Origin: Epiperipatus broadwayi
Lineage: Eukaryota > Onychophora > Udeonychophora > Euonychophora > Peripatidae
Reading direction: 5' to 3'
Assembly: GCA_028023455.1 (NCBI GenBank)
Contig: JAQFVV010006220.1
Span: 9,197,916 to 9,261,915 of the forward strand
DNA: 64,000 nucleotides
The notes under the pieces were generated by a model that made no database searches, was not told the origin of the DNA, and worked only from the letters and a program-made list of their open reading frames with translations. This document shows, in pieces, positions 12,410-23,740 of this stretch (position 1 is the first letter of the stretch; the number at the start of each line of letters is the position of its first letter). A program made the position numbers and the translations under genes.

Positions 12410-14972
12410 AATCATATCATAAGCCTATTATTATTGTTCTATTATTACCAGCATCAATAAATTACCATTTTCAAAAATATAATTACAAAATTTCATTATA
12501 TTTTTCAACTTTATTATTATTATTCTTTTTGTAATATTAAGTGGGCAAAATCTGTTGTAAACTAGATTTGAACTTATCAATGCCAAGAATGATTCTGAAA
12601 GTTACAAATTTATGTCATTTCAAATCATATATGCTGCAAATCTTTGTGATATCAAACTAAAACATTTCACTATTTCCAATAAAAATACAGCAATTTATTT
12701 CACATATGAAAAAAAAAAGTGACATGGATGGTTTCATTTTCTGATATTGAAGTGCTCTTCAAAAAATTGTATGCATTCATTAAGTTACAATTTTTGTTTC
12801 TTTAATATGTTATTTGCCTTAGTCTGAGAGATCTCTGTCAAATTTTCTTAACATTAATGCTATATATAAATGTTTCATTGTTTTTTGTGAAGTATCATAA
12901 TTGTTTTAACTGTTCTATATAGTTTAGTGTAATGATAGAGTGATGGTTTGAAATCAAATGTCACATGATCTCCAAGTGACTACCACTTAATTATTTTCAT
13001 ATTGCCTTAATTTTCTTTAAAAAACAAAAAGTTTAATAGTTTATATTTGGATTATCTTATTTAGAAATTAGAGAAAAGCCTTCCTTTTTGCAATATTAAC
13101 ACTGGTATACAATTTACCCGTTCTTATAAAAATTTTAACATAGAAAATAATCTTTTAAATATTTATTACATTTATTTTTTTATTTATTTTTAATTCATAA
13201 TTTAATTATTAAAGTTTTAAAATGATTATGCCAATAGTACTTTTTTAAAAAAAAGTGTTTAACACACCTAACAATAGCTCAAATAATTATTATATTCTTT
13301 GTATAGTAATTTTTCAATTAAATATATAAATTGTGCTCAAGTATGTATGGATGTTGATGAAGATAAAAATCAATCGTTAAATATATGCTTTATTGGTTAA
13401 GTGGAATTCATTTTTGGTGATTATCTGCTAAAATAATAATTATTATATTTAACAATTAATTTTTTCCCCATCAACATGCAATTTAGTACATATAAAAATA
13501 AAACTATCATCCATTATGATATATATAAATGTTTCCCAATCATTTTGTACTGCTTATATGAGTTGTATGTCTTCATATATATGTAAAGATATTTAAAAAA
13601 ATAATGCAATACATTCAAGTTTACATGCATGTATGTGTGACTGTATAAGTGAGAAACCATTAATAAATACAACAAATTTAATTCAGTGTTAGAATTATAT
13701 TTAAATTGTAAACTAAGTCATGTGACTCAAATAATTCCCCAGTTTAAGTAAGTGACCGTAATTAAACAATAATAAAAAAAAATTGATCATCAATATTAGT
13801 AATGTTTTCCATGATATTACTTACCAAAAATTATACACATCCATGATAGGAAATAACAGCTTTTAAATAACCCACCACAAAGCATCTTTTAGATTGAAAA
13901 ATACTCACAGATATTTCTGTCAAGACTACTCTTTTTTTATTTTTTTATTATAGTCATTTAATTTGTAGTAACAAAAACAATTAAATACTGTTTTAAGCCT
14001 GCTTTTTCCATTCTATTGCTTTATTGTTTATAACTGAACAATAAAATAATCATCTACTGAATCTTTATAATTATATCTTTTAAAGCAAGGATGATCAATC
14101 TATGACAAATATACTAACATAGTGCCGTTATAGAATTAAATATGGCACATTAAACATCTTATTATAAAAATAAAAAGTAAGCTTAGATCTTGTAAATTTA
14201 ATACTATAATTAAATATATATAAATAACAAAAACTAAAATTCTCAATTACTAAAAAAAAAAGATTTTGTTCTGTGTTCATTCTGTAAGTACATATTAGTT
14301 CCCTTTTAAATCTTGAGATGCCTAATGGAGAGTGAGTTTGTAATAGTTTTTAACTTCAATTCAAGAAATTGATAAAAAAATAAAATGCAATGAGATTAAT
14401 TCAAATATAAAAAATATTTTGCTGCTTTCATTAACAAAATTAACTCCAAACATTAAAAGTCAAATGAATGCAAAATAGACTTAGAAATGTTATTAAAGTA
14501 TACAATGTTTAAACATAGTTTTTTTTTCTATTGTATATTATATACTCATAAAAAGTCAACTTCGCCAGGAATGTGAAATTCAAAAAAAAAAAAATTCCCT
14601 AAGTAATATCTTGTCAGTTGCTACTTCAGTGTTAATAAAAGTGTTGTACAGGTTTTTTTTTTCATATTAAAAAAAAAAAAGTTTCAAATGTACTCACTGT
14701 ACATTCATTCATCATCAACACTTAGTTGCAAAAATATGAATGAGTGCATTATATCATAAAATTAAAGCAAATCAATAAAATTAGATGTAATACATTGAAT
14801 GAAAGATTGTTTACATAACTATATATTTTAACTAAAGAAGAATCCAATTACTTGCTGATTTATATAAAATTATTGTTGGCTATTAAAAAATGATTGTTTG
14901 GATCAATTTTATAAATTGTTTGACTCAGTCCTAGAGTTCATTAAAAAAACCAAAGATGTTTTATAAGTCAAT
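12410..14972. other. AT-rich spacer with one degenerate inverted repeat
   Basis: There are no genes seen. An imperfect inverted repeat (about 13,344-13,390 against 13,440-13,485, sharing a core like gttgatg...ttaaatat) may be an old MITE. Homopolymer runs are frequent. Confidence 0.45.
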
Positions 14973-15365
14973 TTGATTAATTGCAATAATATCATAAGTT
15001 ATTTGACAGACTTATTTAATAAATTTAATCAAAAAAAAATCTATAGTTCCAAGTACATTTGTAGTAAGACTTCCACTGTACAAATAAAATTCAGGATGAT
15101 AGAAATTCAATCAGTTTCCAAATTTAACAACAGTAGAAAAACTTATTATCAGCACTTAAAGACTCTCCATTCTGATTTCAATCAATAATTTGATGATATT
15201 CTTAAAAAAAAATATTCAATTGGATTTTGAACTCTTTTTCAAATAAATACAAAAGAATCTCCAAAATTACAAAAAGAATTGACAGAAGTAACAAGAAATG
15301 ATGAAGAGATAGTTATAAATAGTTCTATCTGTAAAAGCAGATACTCTACACTTTTATCCTGGATT
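14973..15365 (+). pseudogene. hAT transposase C-terminal fragment
   Basis: The translation contains ISYLTDLFNKFN, then HLKTLHSDFNQ, a stop, FDDIL and, in shifted frames, FQINTKESPKLQKELTEV. These follow the order of the C-terminal half of ZBED/SCAND3-type hAT transposases and resemble the 5521-6387 copy (IAYLTDLFGKFK). The segment is on the opposite strand from that copy, lacks the catalytic core and has several stops. No terminal repeats were found around it. It is an independent, truncated relic. Confidence 0.65.
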
Positions 15366-18300
15366 ATGGACTATAGTACAAATTTTTTTAATTACATTTC
15401 TTTCATTATATTTAGTGGAATATTAATTTTAAAATATGTTAATTAAATGGTGCTTAAGCATGCTGTTGATAAAAATAGAGCTAACCATTAATAAATTGAT
15501 AGCAACACACAAAATTCATACTTCTTATTAGGATAATTTTTAATGTTAATCATAATTTTTATTTTAATAATATTTTCTTTGTTATATTAATTTTCTTATA
15601 TATAATTCAAATATTACTACTATGGATTTTATTCTTTAATATATTAATTTTCAGTGTGAATGTTACCATTTATTGTTAATTAAAAAAATAATTTTATAAT
15701 TTCAAGCTTCAAGGAATCTTATTAACAGCAATATGAAGATAGAAAATATAAAACCATAAAAGAAGCAAATAAGTGTCTTTGTTTGCTTAAAAAAGATAAT
15801 TTCCAAGCCAAATAATTTTAGGAATTTCTGTATTAGACTTTTTTTTTATAGCTCAAAGTATCAAACTAAGAAAAAAATAAAAGAAACAAGCACCCAATTA
15901 GTGTTTTTTTTTTAAGGTTTGTAATAATGGTGTTTTAGTTGTATTTATATATTGGACTATTTCCATCATCTAATATGAATATTGAATGTCTTTAGAAAAA
16001 TTTAATTTTATTTAAATACCTCTGAAACATTGTGCATATATTAACCTGTGTACTAATAATAACAGTTGAATGTATTTGCAATATTTAAATAAAGTTAAAT
16101 TTTTCTAAAGATATTCAATACTCCTATTAGATGATGGAAATAATCCAATATATAAATATAAGCACTCAATTAATCTAGAAGTACAGGTGATTTATTTTAT
16201 TTTTAAAGTGTTATGTATTATTTATTGAAGACAACATAAAGAGTGTTACTTGATTAAATTTTAATTAAAACAAAATAATAGTCTGGCAGTTTTAAAAATT
16301 TAAAGTTTCCCTCTTAATTTTGCTCAGATTAAAAGAGGAGTCACATTATAAGTATTCTTTAAGAATATGATGCTCTATTGCTATTAAAACAAAAAAAAAA
16401 AATTAAAAGAAATTAATATTTTTGTCAATAAAAATATTTTCTCTCTAAGTATTTCAAAAAGCCATTTTTCTTTAAATATTTTAAAAGAAATTAATATACA
16501 TATATATATTTTACAACAGCTATTTAATAATCTGTTCCTCCCACTTACTTTTTTTTTTTAAAAAAAAAAGACAGTTACATAAAATATTTTCATTTCACCT
16601 ATTATAATATATTGATATTCCAACTTATTAACTATTAAGTTTATTTTTAGTTCTATATAAATCAAATAAATTTATGAATGTGTGCCAAAAATATATATAT
16701 ATAAAATCATCAAAGATAAAACAAATAAATGTGTGTATGCTTATACAAATATATATATAATAATATAAAAATCTCAAGATACCAATACAAATTTCAATAA
16801 CAAAAGTCACAAAAGTTTAATTGATTATATGGGTACAACATTAATTCCAAGTTGTTAGATATGCTATGTAGAAAGCATATTAATGACATCTCATAATAGG
16901 TCCTTTTCAATAGACATGTTGTTAAATTTAATTATATTCAATCTAACACACACTGAGAACAGCAAAAGCAATATAAGCAACAAAAAGCTGTTTGTATGTT
17001 CAATATTGTAGGATTAAAAAATGATACCTTGAACTATATGCAGACTAACCAAACATTCTATTGTAGAAAAAATCCTACACGACTTTTGATTTTCTATCCT
17101 CCCATCTTTTTTTTAAAAAAAATAACCTGCTTTCATTTTGAATTTTAATCTTCAGTTTGTACTAAATGAAGCACAATGTCTGATCAATAGAATGCCAATA
17201 AAATAGCTGTATAATGCAAATATGTGTTAATCAGCAAATCACATTTCAAAAATAAAACAATATTAGTTTATTTTGGCATGTAAAGTTAGGTTAAGAGTAA
17301 AATAATTAATCATATTATAAATGTAATGAAGAAAATATTATTTATATGTTAAAAAGTAATTTTCATGGTTAAAATTTTAGATTTAAAAAAATTTACTTTT
17401 TTTTTTTTTACTTATAGCCTATTTGTTCTTTTGTAAATCTTATTTTTGTAATATTATTATTACAAAATAAATTATCAAACATTCAAATGAGCATAAACAT
17501 TTGTACTTAACTTAGATAAAGTAATAGCAATTGGTTTATTAAATTAGAAGTTTACACAATCTACACATTGACACAATACTGAAAATAATAAAATTGATGA
17601 TATAAAATAACATATATACATATTAGAAATGTTGATTTGGAAAAAAAAAATGGAAAAGTTAAAAGCTTAGACTTAGCAATGAAAAGACATCCCTCATGAA
17701 CAAGTATTATATCAAAATATTATCAATGAATATTATCAATGAATAGAAGCTGGCTTTATATAGAATGATATGATGGGAAATTAAAAACTGATTCATATTT
17801 TAGATAAAAATTAATCAAGTCATCCAATAAAATTATATATGCAGGTAGATATAACTCTTGTACACTTTGACCTTTGTATTCCATCTTTAAAGTATAGATT
17901 ACATTCATTTTAAAAGATAAAAATATTCTGATGGTTTATAATGTAATGAAATAATTTAGATAATTTTTCCTTTTATAATAAATTATTTTCCCATAAAATT
18001 TTCTCAACATGTTGCCTGGTTCATGAACAGATAATGTTGCTCCTTACTCCTCCATTTTGTTCAGTTAACTATATAATTTTAAAATAAATAAATAGAAAAT
18101 CATATAAAAAAATTTATATATGCTTCTGTTTAAAGTCAAAACAAGAGAGAGAACGAGTTCAAACTATTCAGTTCTGTTTATAAAATTTTTCATTGGCGTT
18201 AGTGTAACTATAGCAATCCTCTATATTCATTCTTTAAGCAATTTCAGGCAGCATCTCTCTAATAAAAATTGTATTTTATAACAAATAAAAATAAGTATTT

Positions 18301-18784
18301 TAGAATTATTACATATAACAAAATTTCACGTTTCACAAGACTAATACTATTTTTCATTTTAACAACTACATTTTCAATATATTACACTGGAAAGATATTT
18401 TTATACATATTTCCTTAATATAATATCATATAAATAAAAGAACAAATGTATTTGAAATATTAAACATTTATTTGTATTGTTCATAATTTATTAAAATAAT
18501 GAAAATGAAACATATAACAAAAGAATAATAATTTTATTCAAACTATATGCTTTATTATTCACTTTTTTTTTTTTAAATAAATAATCAACTTATAATCTTA
18601 CAATACAATTAATAATAAACAATTTATATCAATATTATCATTGCCATAACAATACAGTTCAATGCTTCATAAGTTAACATATCCACTAACAAAACCAGAA
18701 AAAAAAAATTATGATCGACATTTTACCACATACTGAAACTCATCTCAAATTTCAGTAGGCACAATATATATTTGGAAAAATAAA
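15366..18784. other. AT-rich spacer
   Basis: Apart from the hairpin at 15,889-16,172, I see only homopolymers, an A/T-only inverted run near 16,550-16,570 and short random ORFs (for example 16,628-16,810 minus, which is low-complexity FIYIY-type sequence). No genes are supported. Confidence 0.45.
15889..16172. repeat. Hairpin element flanked by a 12-bp direct repeat
   Basis: Arms 15,942-16,018 and 16,082-16,159 are inverted copies of about 77 bp (tatttatatattgga... and its complement) with a few mismatches. The dodecamers agcacccaatta (15,889-15,900) and agcactcaatta (16,161-16,172) flank the unit and differ at one base. This could be a MITE-like insertion; the 12-bp flanks would be long for a DNA transposon. 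Confidence 0.6.
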
Positions 18785-20018
18785 AACACTTATGAATGCA
18801 AGAATAATTGTAAATGTTGACAGTCATATTCCAAGAGATGAAAGTATAAAGTTAGTTATAAGTATATTAGAAAAAAGTAGAAGGATATCTAAAGAATGGG
18901 TATATACTATTAAAGAAGCATTGATTATGATACGTGATAGTTTTCACTTTAAATATAAGAATATGATTTGGAATATAACAAAAAGATAGGTTATGGGATA
19001 TTCAGTAAGTGGGTTATTATTGTCAGTGTTTATAAATAATTTGGAAGAAAATATATCACAAAATATATAAAAAATAAAGAAATAATTAAATATTATAAGT
19101 ATGAGGATAAATAATTGTTATTAGAAATAGTAGGAGTATATTAAAAATATTCAATAAATTGAATGATAATGTGTATAAAATTAAATTTACAATGGAGAAA
19201 GAAGGAAAAGGTTTAAAATATTTAGATATTTATTTAAATAGAAATAAAGAAAATGAAGTGAAACAGTAGATTAAAGTTATAGAAATTAGAGAAATAATTG
19301 ATCTTAGTTCATACTAAGTTTGGCCATAGAAAATGGCAGTTTTAAAGGGATTTAAAATAAAGAATAGACTTATAATAAATAAAAAAAAATCAATTAAACA
19401 AAAAGTGAATATAGAAAAGGATTATGTAAAAATGGGATGTAATAAAAAAGATATTAGAAGAGTTTTGAATAGTGAAAGTAAAGATAAAGTAAATTTTGAG
19501 GAAAGAAAAAAGGAAAATAAAAATAAAGATAGATATGTCAATAATAAATGGATATCAATACTTTATTATAAATATATAAGATTTTAAAAAAAGAAAAGTT
19601 GAATGAGAATATAAGAATTGCTTGAAAAAATAGTAAATCTTTGGAAAAATGGGTATCAAATGTGAAAATAGAATAATAAAGGAAGCAAAATAGGATTAGT
19701 ATACAAAATTATTTGCAGGAGCTGCAATGATATAAATATAGATCATATGGGAAAAATAGCAACAGAAAGAGAAAAGGAGCATAATATGGCTATTGACAGG
19801 AAGGATATGATTTCAGGCCCATATGTTCATTATTTAAATACTAATCATAGAGATGTAGTGAAGATATGGAAGTTATAAAATATATTAGGGATTATAATAG
19901 AAGGAAATATTATGAGATAATATATATTCAGGAGAATATGAGTAAATATATTAAGTTAGTTAAAGGACCTGCAAAGTTGAGTAATAAAGGGGTATTAAAG
20001 GACAAATGGAAAATTTAA
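18785..20018 (+). mobile_element. Penelope-like element: RT plus GIY-YIG, 5'-truncated
   Basis: The translation begins inside a reverse transcriptase: VNVDSHIPRDESIKLV (from about 18,816) resembles the Penelope-type core segment. It continues DSFHFKYKNMIWNITKR, a stop, VMGYSVSGLLLSVFINNLEE (about 18,935-19,050), then YKYEDK where a YxDD box is expected, and IKFTMEKEGKGLKYLDIYL (about 19,175-19,240). A basic linker follows (19,333-19,587). A GIY-YIG domain lies at 19,681-19,878, and a C-terminal tail ends at a stop at 20,018. The RT-then-GIY-YIG order is diagnostic of endonuclease-bearing Penelope-like elements. Several stops and frame changes show it is inactive. The N-terminal RT part is missing. 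Confidence 0.8.
19681..19878 (+). pseudogene. GIY-YIG endonuclease domain of the Penelope-like element
   Basis: This open frame reads GLVYKIICRSCNDINIDHMG, then an arginine-containing helix (ATEREKEHN) and a later NTNHRDV. It matches the GIY motif (as GLVYKI), the paired cysteines typical of Penelope elements (CRSC), the YIG motif (decayed to INIDHMG), the catalytic-helix arginine with following EH, and a later histidine. The domain nicks DNA to prime reverse transcription. The YIG tyrosine is lost. A frameshift separates the domain from the last 50 codons (DYNRRKYYEIIYIQENMSKY), which end at 20,018. Confidence 0.75.
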
Positions 20019-20689
20019 TATATGATTTTTTTGTTTTTGTAAGTTAATATATATATGTAAATAATTACTTAATTATGGATGAATGAAGTTTTATTTGTAG
20101 ATATGGTTATTAGAAATATATGAAAAATGATATTTAATTTATTTTAATGTATAAAGTATATATAAATATAATTAATTCAACAGAGGTTATATAAAGTAGT
20201 ATATAATTTATGATGTATAATATATGTATATAATTATTTAATTGTAGTTATTGTGGTTTTATTTATTGTATAAAAATAATATATGTTGTATATATAAAAA
20301 AAGGGGGAAGTATATATTTGCAAATAGGTTATATGATTATATAAAATGATTTTGTAAAATGAACGTTAGAGGGAGTATTGATAGATATAAGGGTCATGTG
20401 ATTATATTAGAAAAGTGTACTTTGAAAAGGCTGTAATATAGGATGAAAGCCGGTTCAATAATAAAAAAAATAGATAGTTGTTTAATTTCAACTGTGTTGG
20501 AATCATTATTAATTATTTGAAAACAACATTATGGACAATTTATTTATTAATGTTTGACCATTGTTAAGGAATACGTAGGTGAAACACTTTTTTTTATTAA
20601 ATATTTACAAACATCCTTAGACCCAAGAAGTTGCAAAGTCATCAGCCAGAACAGTAATTAGGACCAAAGGCAGAGAATGCTAAAATACC
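20019..20689. other. Likely 3' region of the Penelope-like element, then spacer
   Basis: This is non-coding and T/A-rich with a G-containing tract near 20,300-20,460 (aaagccggttcaataat). I looked for hammerhead ribozyme cores, which Penelope-like terminal repeats often carry, and found none. The right boundary of the element could not be placed. Confidence 0.4.
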
Positions 20690-23600
20690 TTGATTGTGAA
20701 CCTAGGCTTCCATCCAATTATGAACTTTTATTTAGTTTCCTGCAATTAAAGATCACTTTTGAATAAAAGATTATGTCAATTGAAAGTAGAATATTTAATG
20801 GGATATTATTGGAATTTGTGAAGTTAGAAAAAATAGTGAAGAGAAAAAGAAACATGAATTTACTATAAAAATACAAGTAATGCAAGGACAAATAGATCAC
20901 AATTTATTATAAATAAAAAGTGGAAGAACAACATTGTAGAGATTGGTGGCTTACCAGAAAGATAGTAAGATTCATATCGGCCTTTCAAGCCAATTGTGCA
21001 AACGCTTTGCGAGTGTTAAATAATAAATGAATACCTCTGACCAATACAAGATATAGAATTTATGCAGGAATAAAAAGAATCCTCTTATTCCTATGACTCA
21101 AATATTTATATATGAGCAAATCTGAAGTACTGGCACAGAAGGTATGACAATATAACAGTCACTTTAAATTACTATATACAATGTCTGAATGAATGATGCC
21201 GATGAAATTTTCTAGAATTTACTAAGCGTCTTGAGTCATAGGAATAAGAGGATTCTTTTTATTCCTGCATAAATTCTATATCTTGTATTGGTCAGAGGGT
21301 ATTCATTTATTATTTAACACTCGCAAAGTGTTTGCACAATTGGCTTGAAAGACCGATATGAATGTAATTACAAATTGTATACAGATGCTATAAAAAATAA
21401 ATGCTTATTTAAAGATAGTAAGATTAATTAGTTATTAAATGGAAGATATCAGATGCAGATAATTTAGGTTTATGCTCCAACAAATTCTTATTGTTATGAC
21501 AAAGTAGAGGATTTTTATGTAAATGTACAAATTGCTTTGATTCACACCAAGCAACATTTGTAAATTGTGATGGAAGACTTTAGTGCCAGAATGATTGAAA
21601 GATGAAAGTATCATGGGTAAATTTGGTTATAGTGTCAGAAATAAAAGGAGACACAGATTCTAAGAATTTTCAGGAAGAAAAATTGTATATTATGAATTCT
21701 TTTTTTTGAGAAAATGTTAAATGGAAATAGATATGAAAACACTCAAATGAAGATATAGCTAAATTGGATTGTATTTTGACTAGTAAAAAATATGTATTTT
21801 GAGACTATAATATTCTTAATAGATTCAACAAAGCAAATGAATATTGATTAGTTAGATGTAAAATACATGTTAATATAAAACTAGAAAGACAAAAGCTATT
21901 AGAAAAAACTATATTAATAGTTGACATTCCTAATCTTCAGAAACATTTCTCAATGACTTTAAATTACAACTTAATAATAGTTTTAAAATATTGATAGATT
22001 TTGAAAATCATTCAAACTTAACTAATATCAATAAAAGGATACATAAAGCTAGCTGGCAAAAAAAAAAGCATTTCATAAGTAAATTTTCAAGTGAGACAAT
22101 ACATGAAGTAAAGAAGGAATATGAAAATATTTTAAAATAATCCATTAAGAATTCAAAATCTGGAGTTCTAAAAAGGTAGGAAAAAGAAATAATTATGAAA
22201 TAATAATAAAATATTATTAAGCAAACCTATATAGTAAAAACTAAAAGTTGCCAAAGTATAAATCATCTTGACATTGGAAGAAATTTTAAGAAAAAAAAAA
22301 TGGAATTATAATTAAAAATGGAGATGACAAAATAATCACTACAATTACTGCATCTTCTAAACTGCCAAGTATTTTAAATAAAGAGGTAAAATATACAATT
22401 AAATCTATGAAGAAGTAAAGAAACAACATAATTGTTATTCATATCTTTAAAAAAGAAAATAAAAAAATTGTTGACAAAATTATATACTGAATATCTAAAT
22501 GATGAAGATGTACCAGATAAATGGAAAAATGCAATAGAAATATTAATATTTAAAAAAATATGATAAAAAGATATTAAAAATTACAGATTTATCAGTTGTA
22601 TATAAAAAGTTTTATAAGGTAAAAAAAATCATTTCAGCATAGTAAATTACTCCAATTATTGAAAAGTTACCCCCCAAAAAACAACAAGACAATAAATATT
22701 AATTCGCTTTATAAATTGGACTTATAGATTATTAAAAAGCATTTTCCAAAGTGATTAAAACTTTAAATATCAAAATAGCAACTTAAAATATTGTCACATT
22801 ATTTAAGAATATTTATCAAAATACAACAGCAATGTTCAGATTATATAATGATATTAAGAAAGTTAAAATTAATAAGAATGTACAAAAAGATGATTCCATA
22901 GCTCCAAAATTTTTCTAGCAGTTTTACAAGAAATATTTTGTGAATAAAAATGAAAAGCAAAGTGAATACAAATATTATTAATAGAGATTTCTTGTCATCT
23001 AGATTTTGCGAATAATGTGGCTGTTTTTACAAATGATGCTTTAGAGCTTGATAAAATATTGCAGGAGTTATCAGATTAAAGTAAAAAGGTAGAACTAAAG
23101 ATAGATGTTAAAAAGGTTAAAATAATGTCCAATGGATTTTCTCAAAAAAATAAAATAGAGATTGATAATCATGAATGAGAAGAAATTAACCACTACAAAT
23201 ACTATGATCAGATTATTAATACAGATGAAAATACAATAGATGAAATTAATCATAGAACTAAACTTGGATGAAATGCTTTTGGCAGAAACAACATAACATT
23301 AAAAGGAAGTATGCTTATGTGTTCAAAAAGAAACGCTTTTAACATTTGTGTTTTATCAGTTCTTACATATGGATCTGAATCTTGGATATTTAAAAGAAGA
23401 GTAATACAAAGATTTCTGATCACTCAATGAATTTTGAAAAGACCAACAAGAAAAAAAAATAGAACAAACAGATTTCATTGAATTAAGAGACTAAAATGGG
23501 GATGGGATTATATATTTCTAGAAGAACTGATAGATGGATAATTGAAGTTTTATCCACATCCCAAGAAATTGTAAAAGACCTAAAAAGAGACCACATATAA

Positions 23601-23740
23601 GATAGATGAATGAAATAAGGAAGTTTGATGGTAAAAAATGTAGAAGAGAAGCTATCAATTGGAGAATTTAAATTAAATTTGGAGAGATCTTCATCCAGTG
23701 GTCGATTATAATCTGCCAAAGACATTTTAATATTTAAAAT
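20690..23740 (+). mobile_element. Decayed LINE with endonuclease and reverse transcriptase
   Basis: Plus-strand translations follow the full order of an AP-endonuclease LINE. DIIGICEVR (about 20,800) and YAPTNSYCYDKVEDF (about 21,470-21,515) belong to the endonuclease. KLYIMNSFF and LDCILTSKKY (about 21,680-21,800) are its C-terminal part. EDVPDKWKNAIEILIFKK (about 22,505-22,560) and IKNYRFIS begin the RT. SNGFSQKNK-like and DNHE text (23,130-23,180), LTYGSESWIFKRR (about 23,360-23,400) and KWGWDYISRRTDRWIIEVL (about 23,490-23,550) are the thumb and tail. Stops and frameshifts are many. It is RTE-like in layout, though the clade is not certain. The endonuclease is interrupted by the fold-back insertion at 20,973-21,410. 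Confidence 0.8.
20973..21410. mobile_element. Fold-back insertion with 129-bp arms and perfect 15-bp target duplication
   Basis: The 15-mer aaagatagtaagatt stands at 20,958-20,972 and again at 21,411-21,425, and removing the intervening 438 bp restores the host LINE. The left arm (20,973-21,101) begins exactly after the duplication with catatcggcctttcaagcc. Its inverted copy occupies 21,231-21,360 with about three differences. A 129-bp loop separates the arms. A 50-bp A-rich tail (21,361-21,410, including ataaaaaataaatgc) lies outside the right arm. No protein is encoded. The long exact duplication and asymmetric tail point to target-primed reverse transcription rather than a cut-and-paste transposase. 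The near-identical arms suggest a recent insertion into an old LINE. Confidence 0.85.

Noticed and set aside
20340-20480. Hammerhead ribozyme near the Penelope-like element
   Set aside because: No CTGANGA core with a matching GAAA was found on either strand.
23483-23725. Minus ORF of 80 codons
   Set aside because: It is antisense to the C-terminal tail of the plus-strand LINE.
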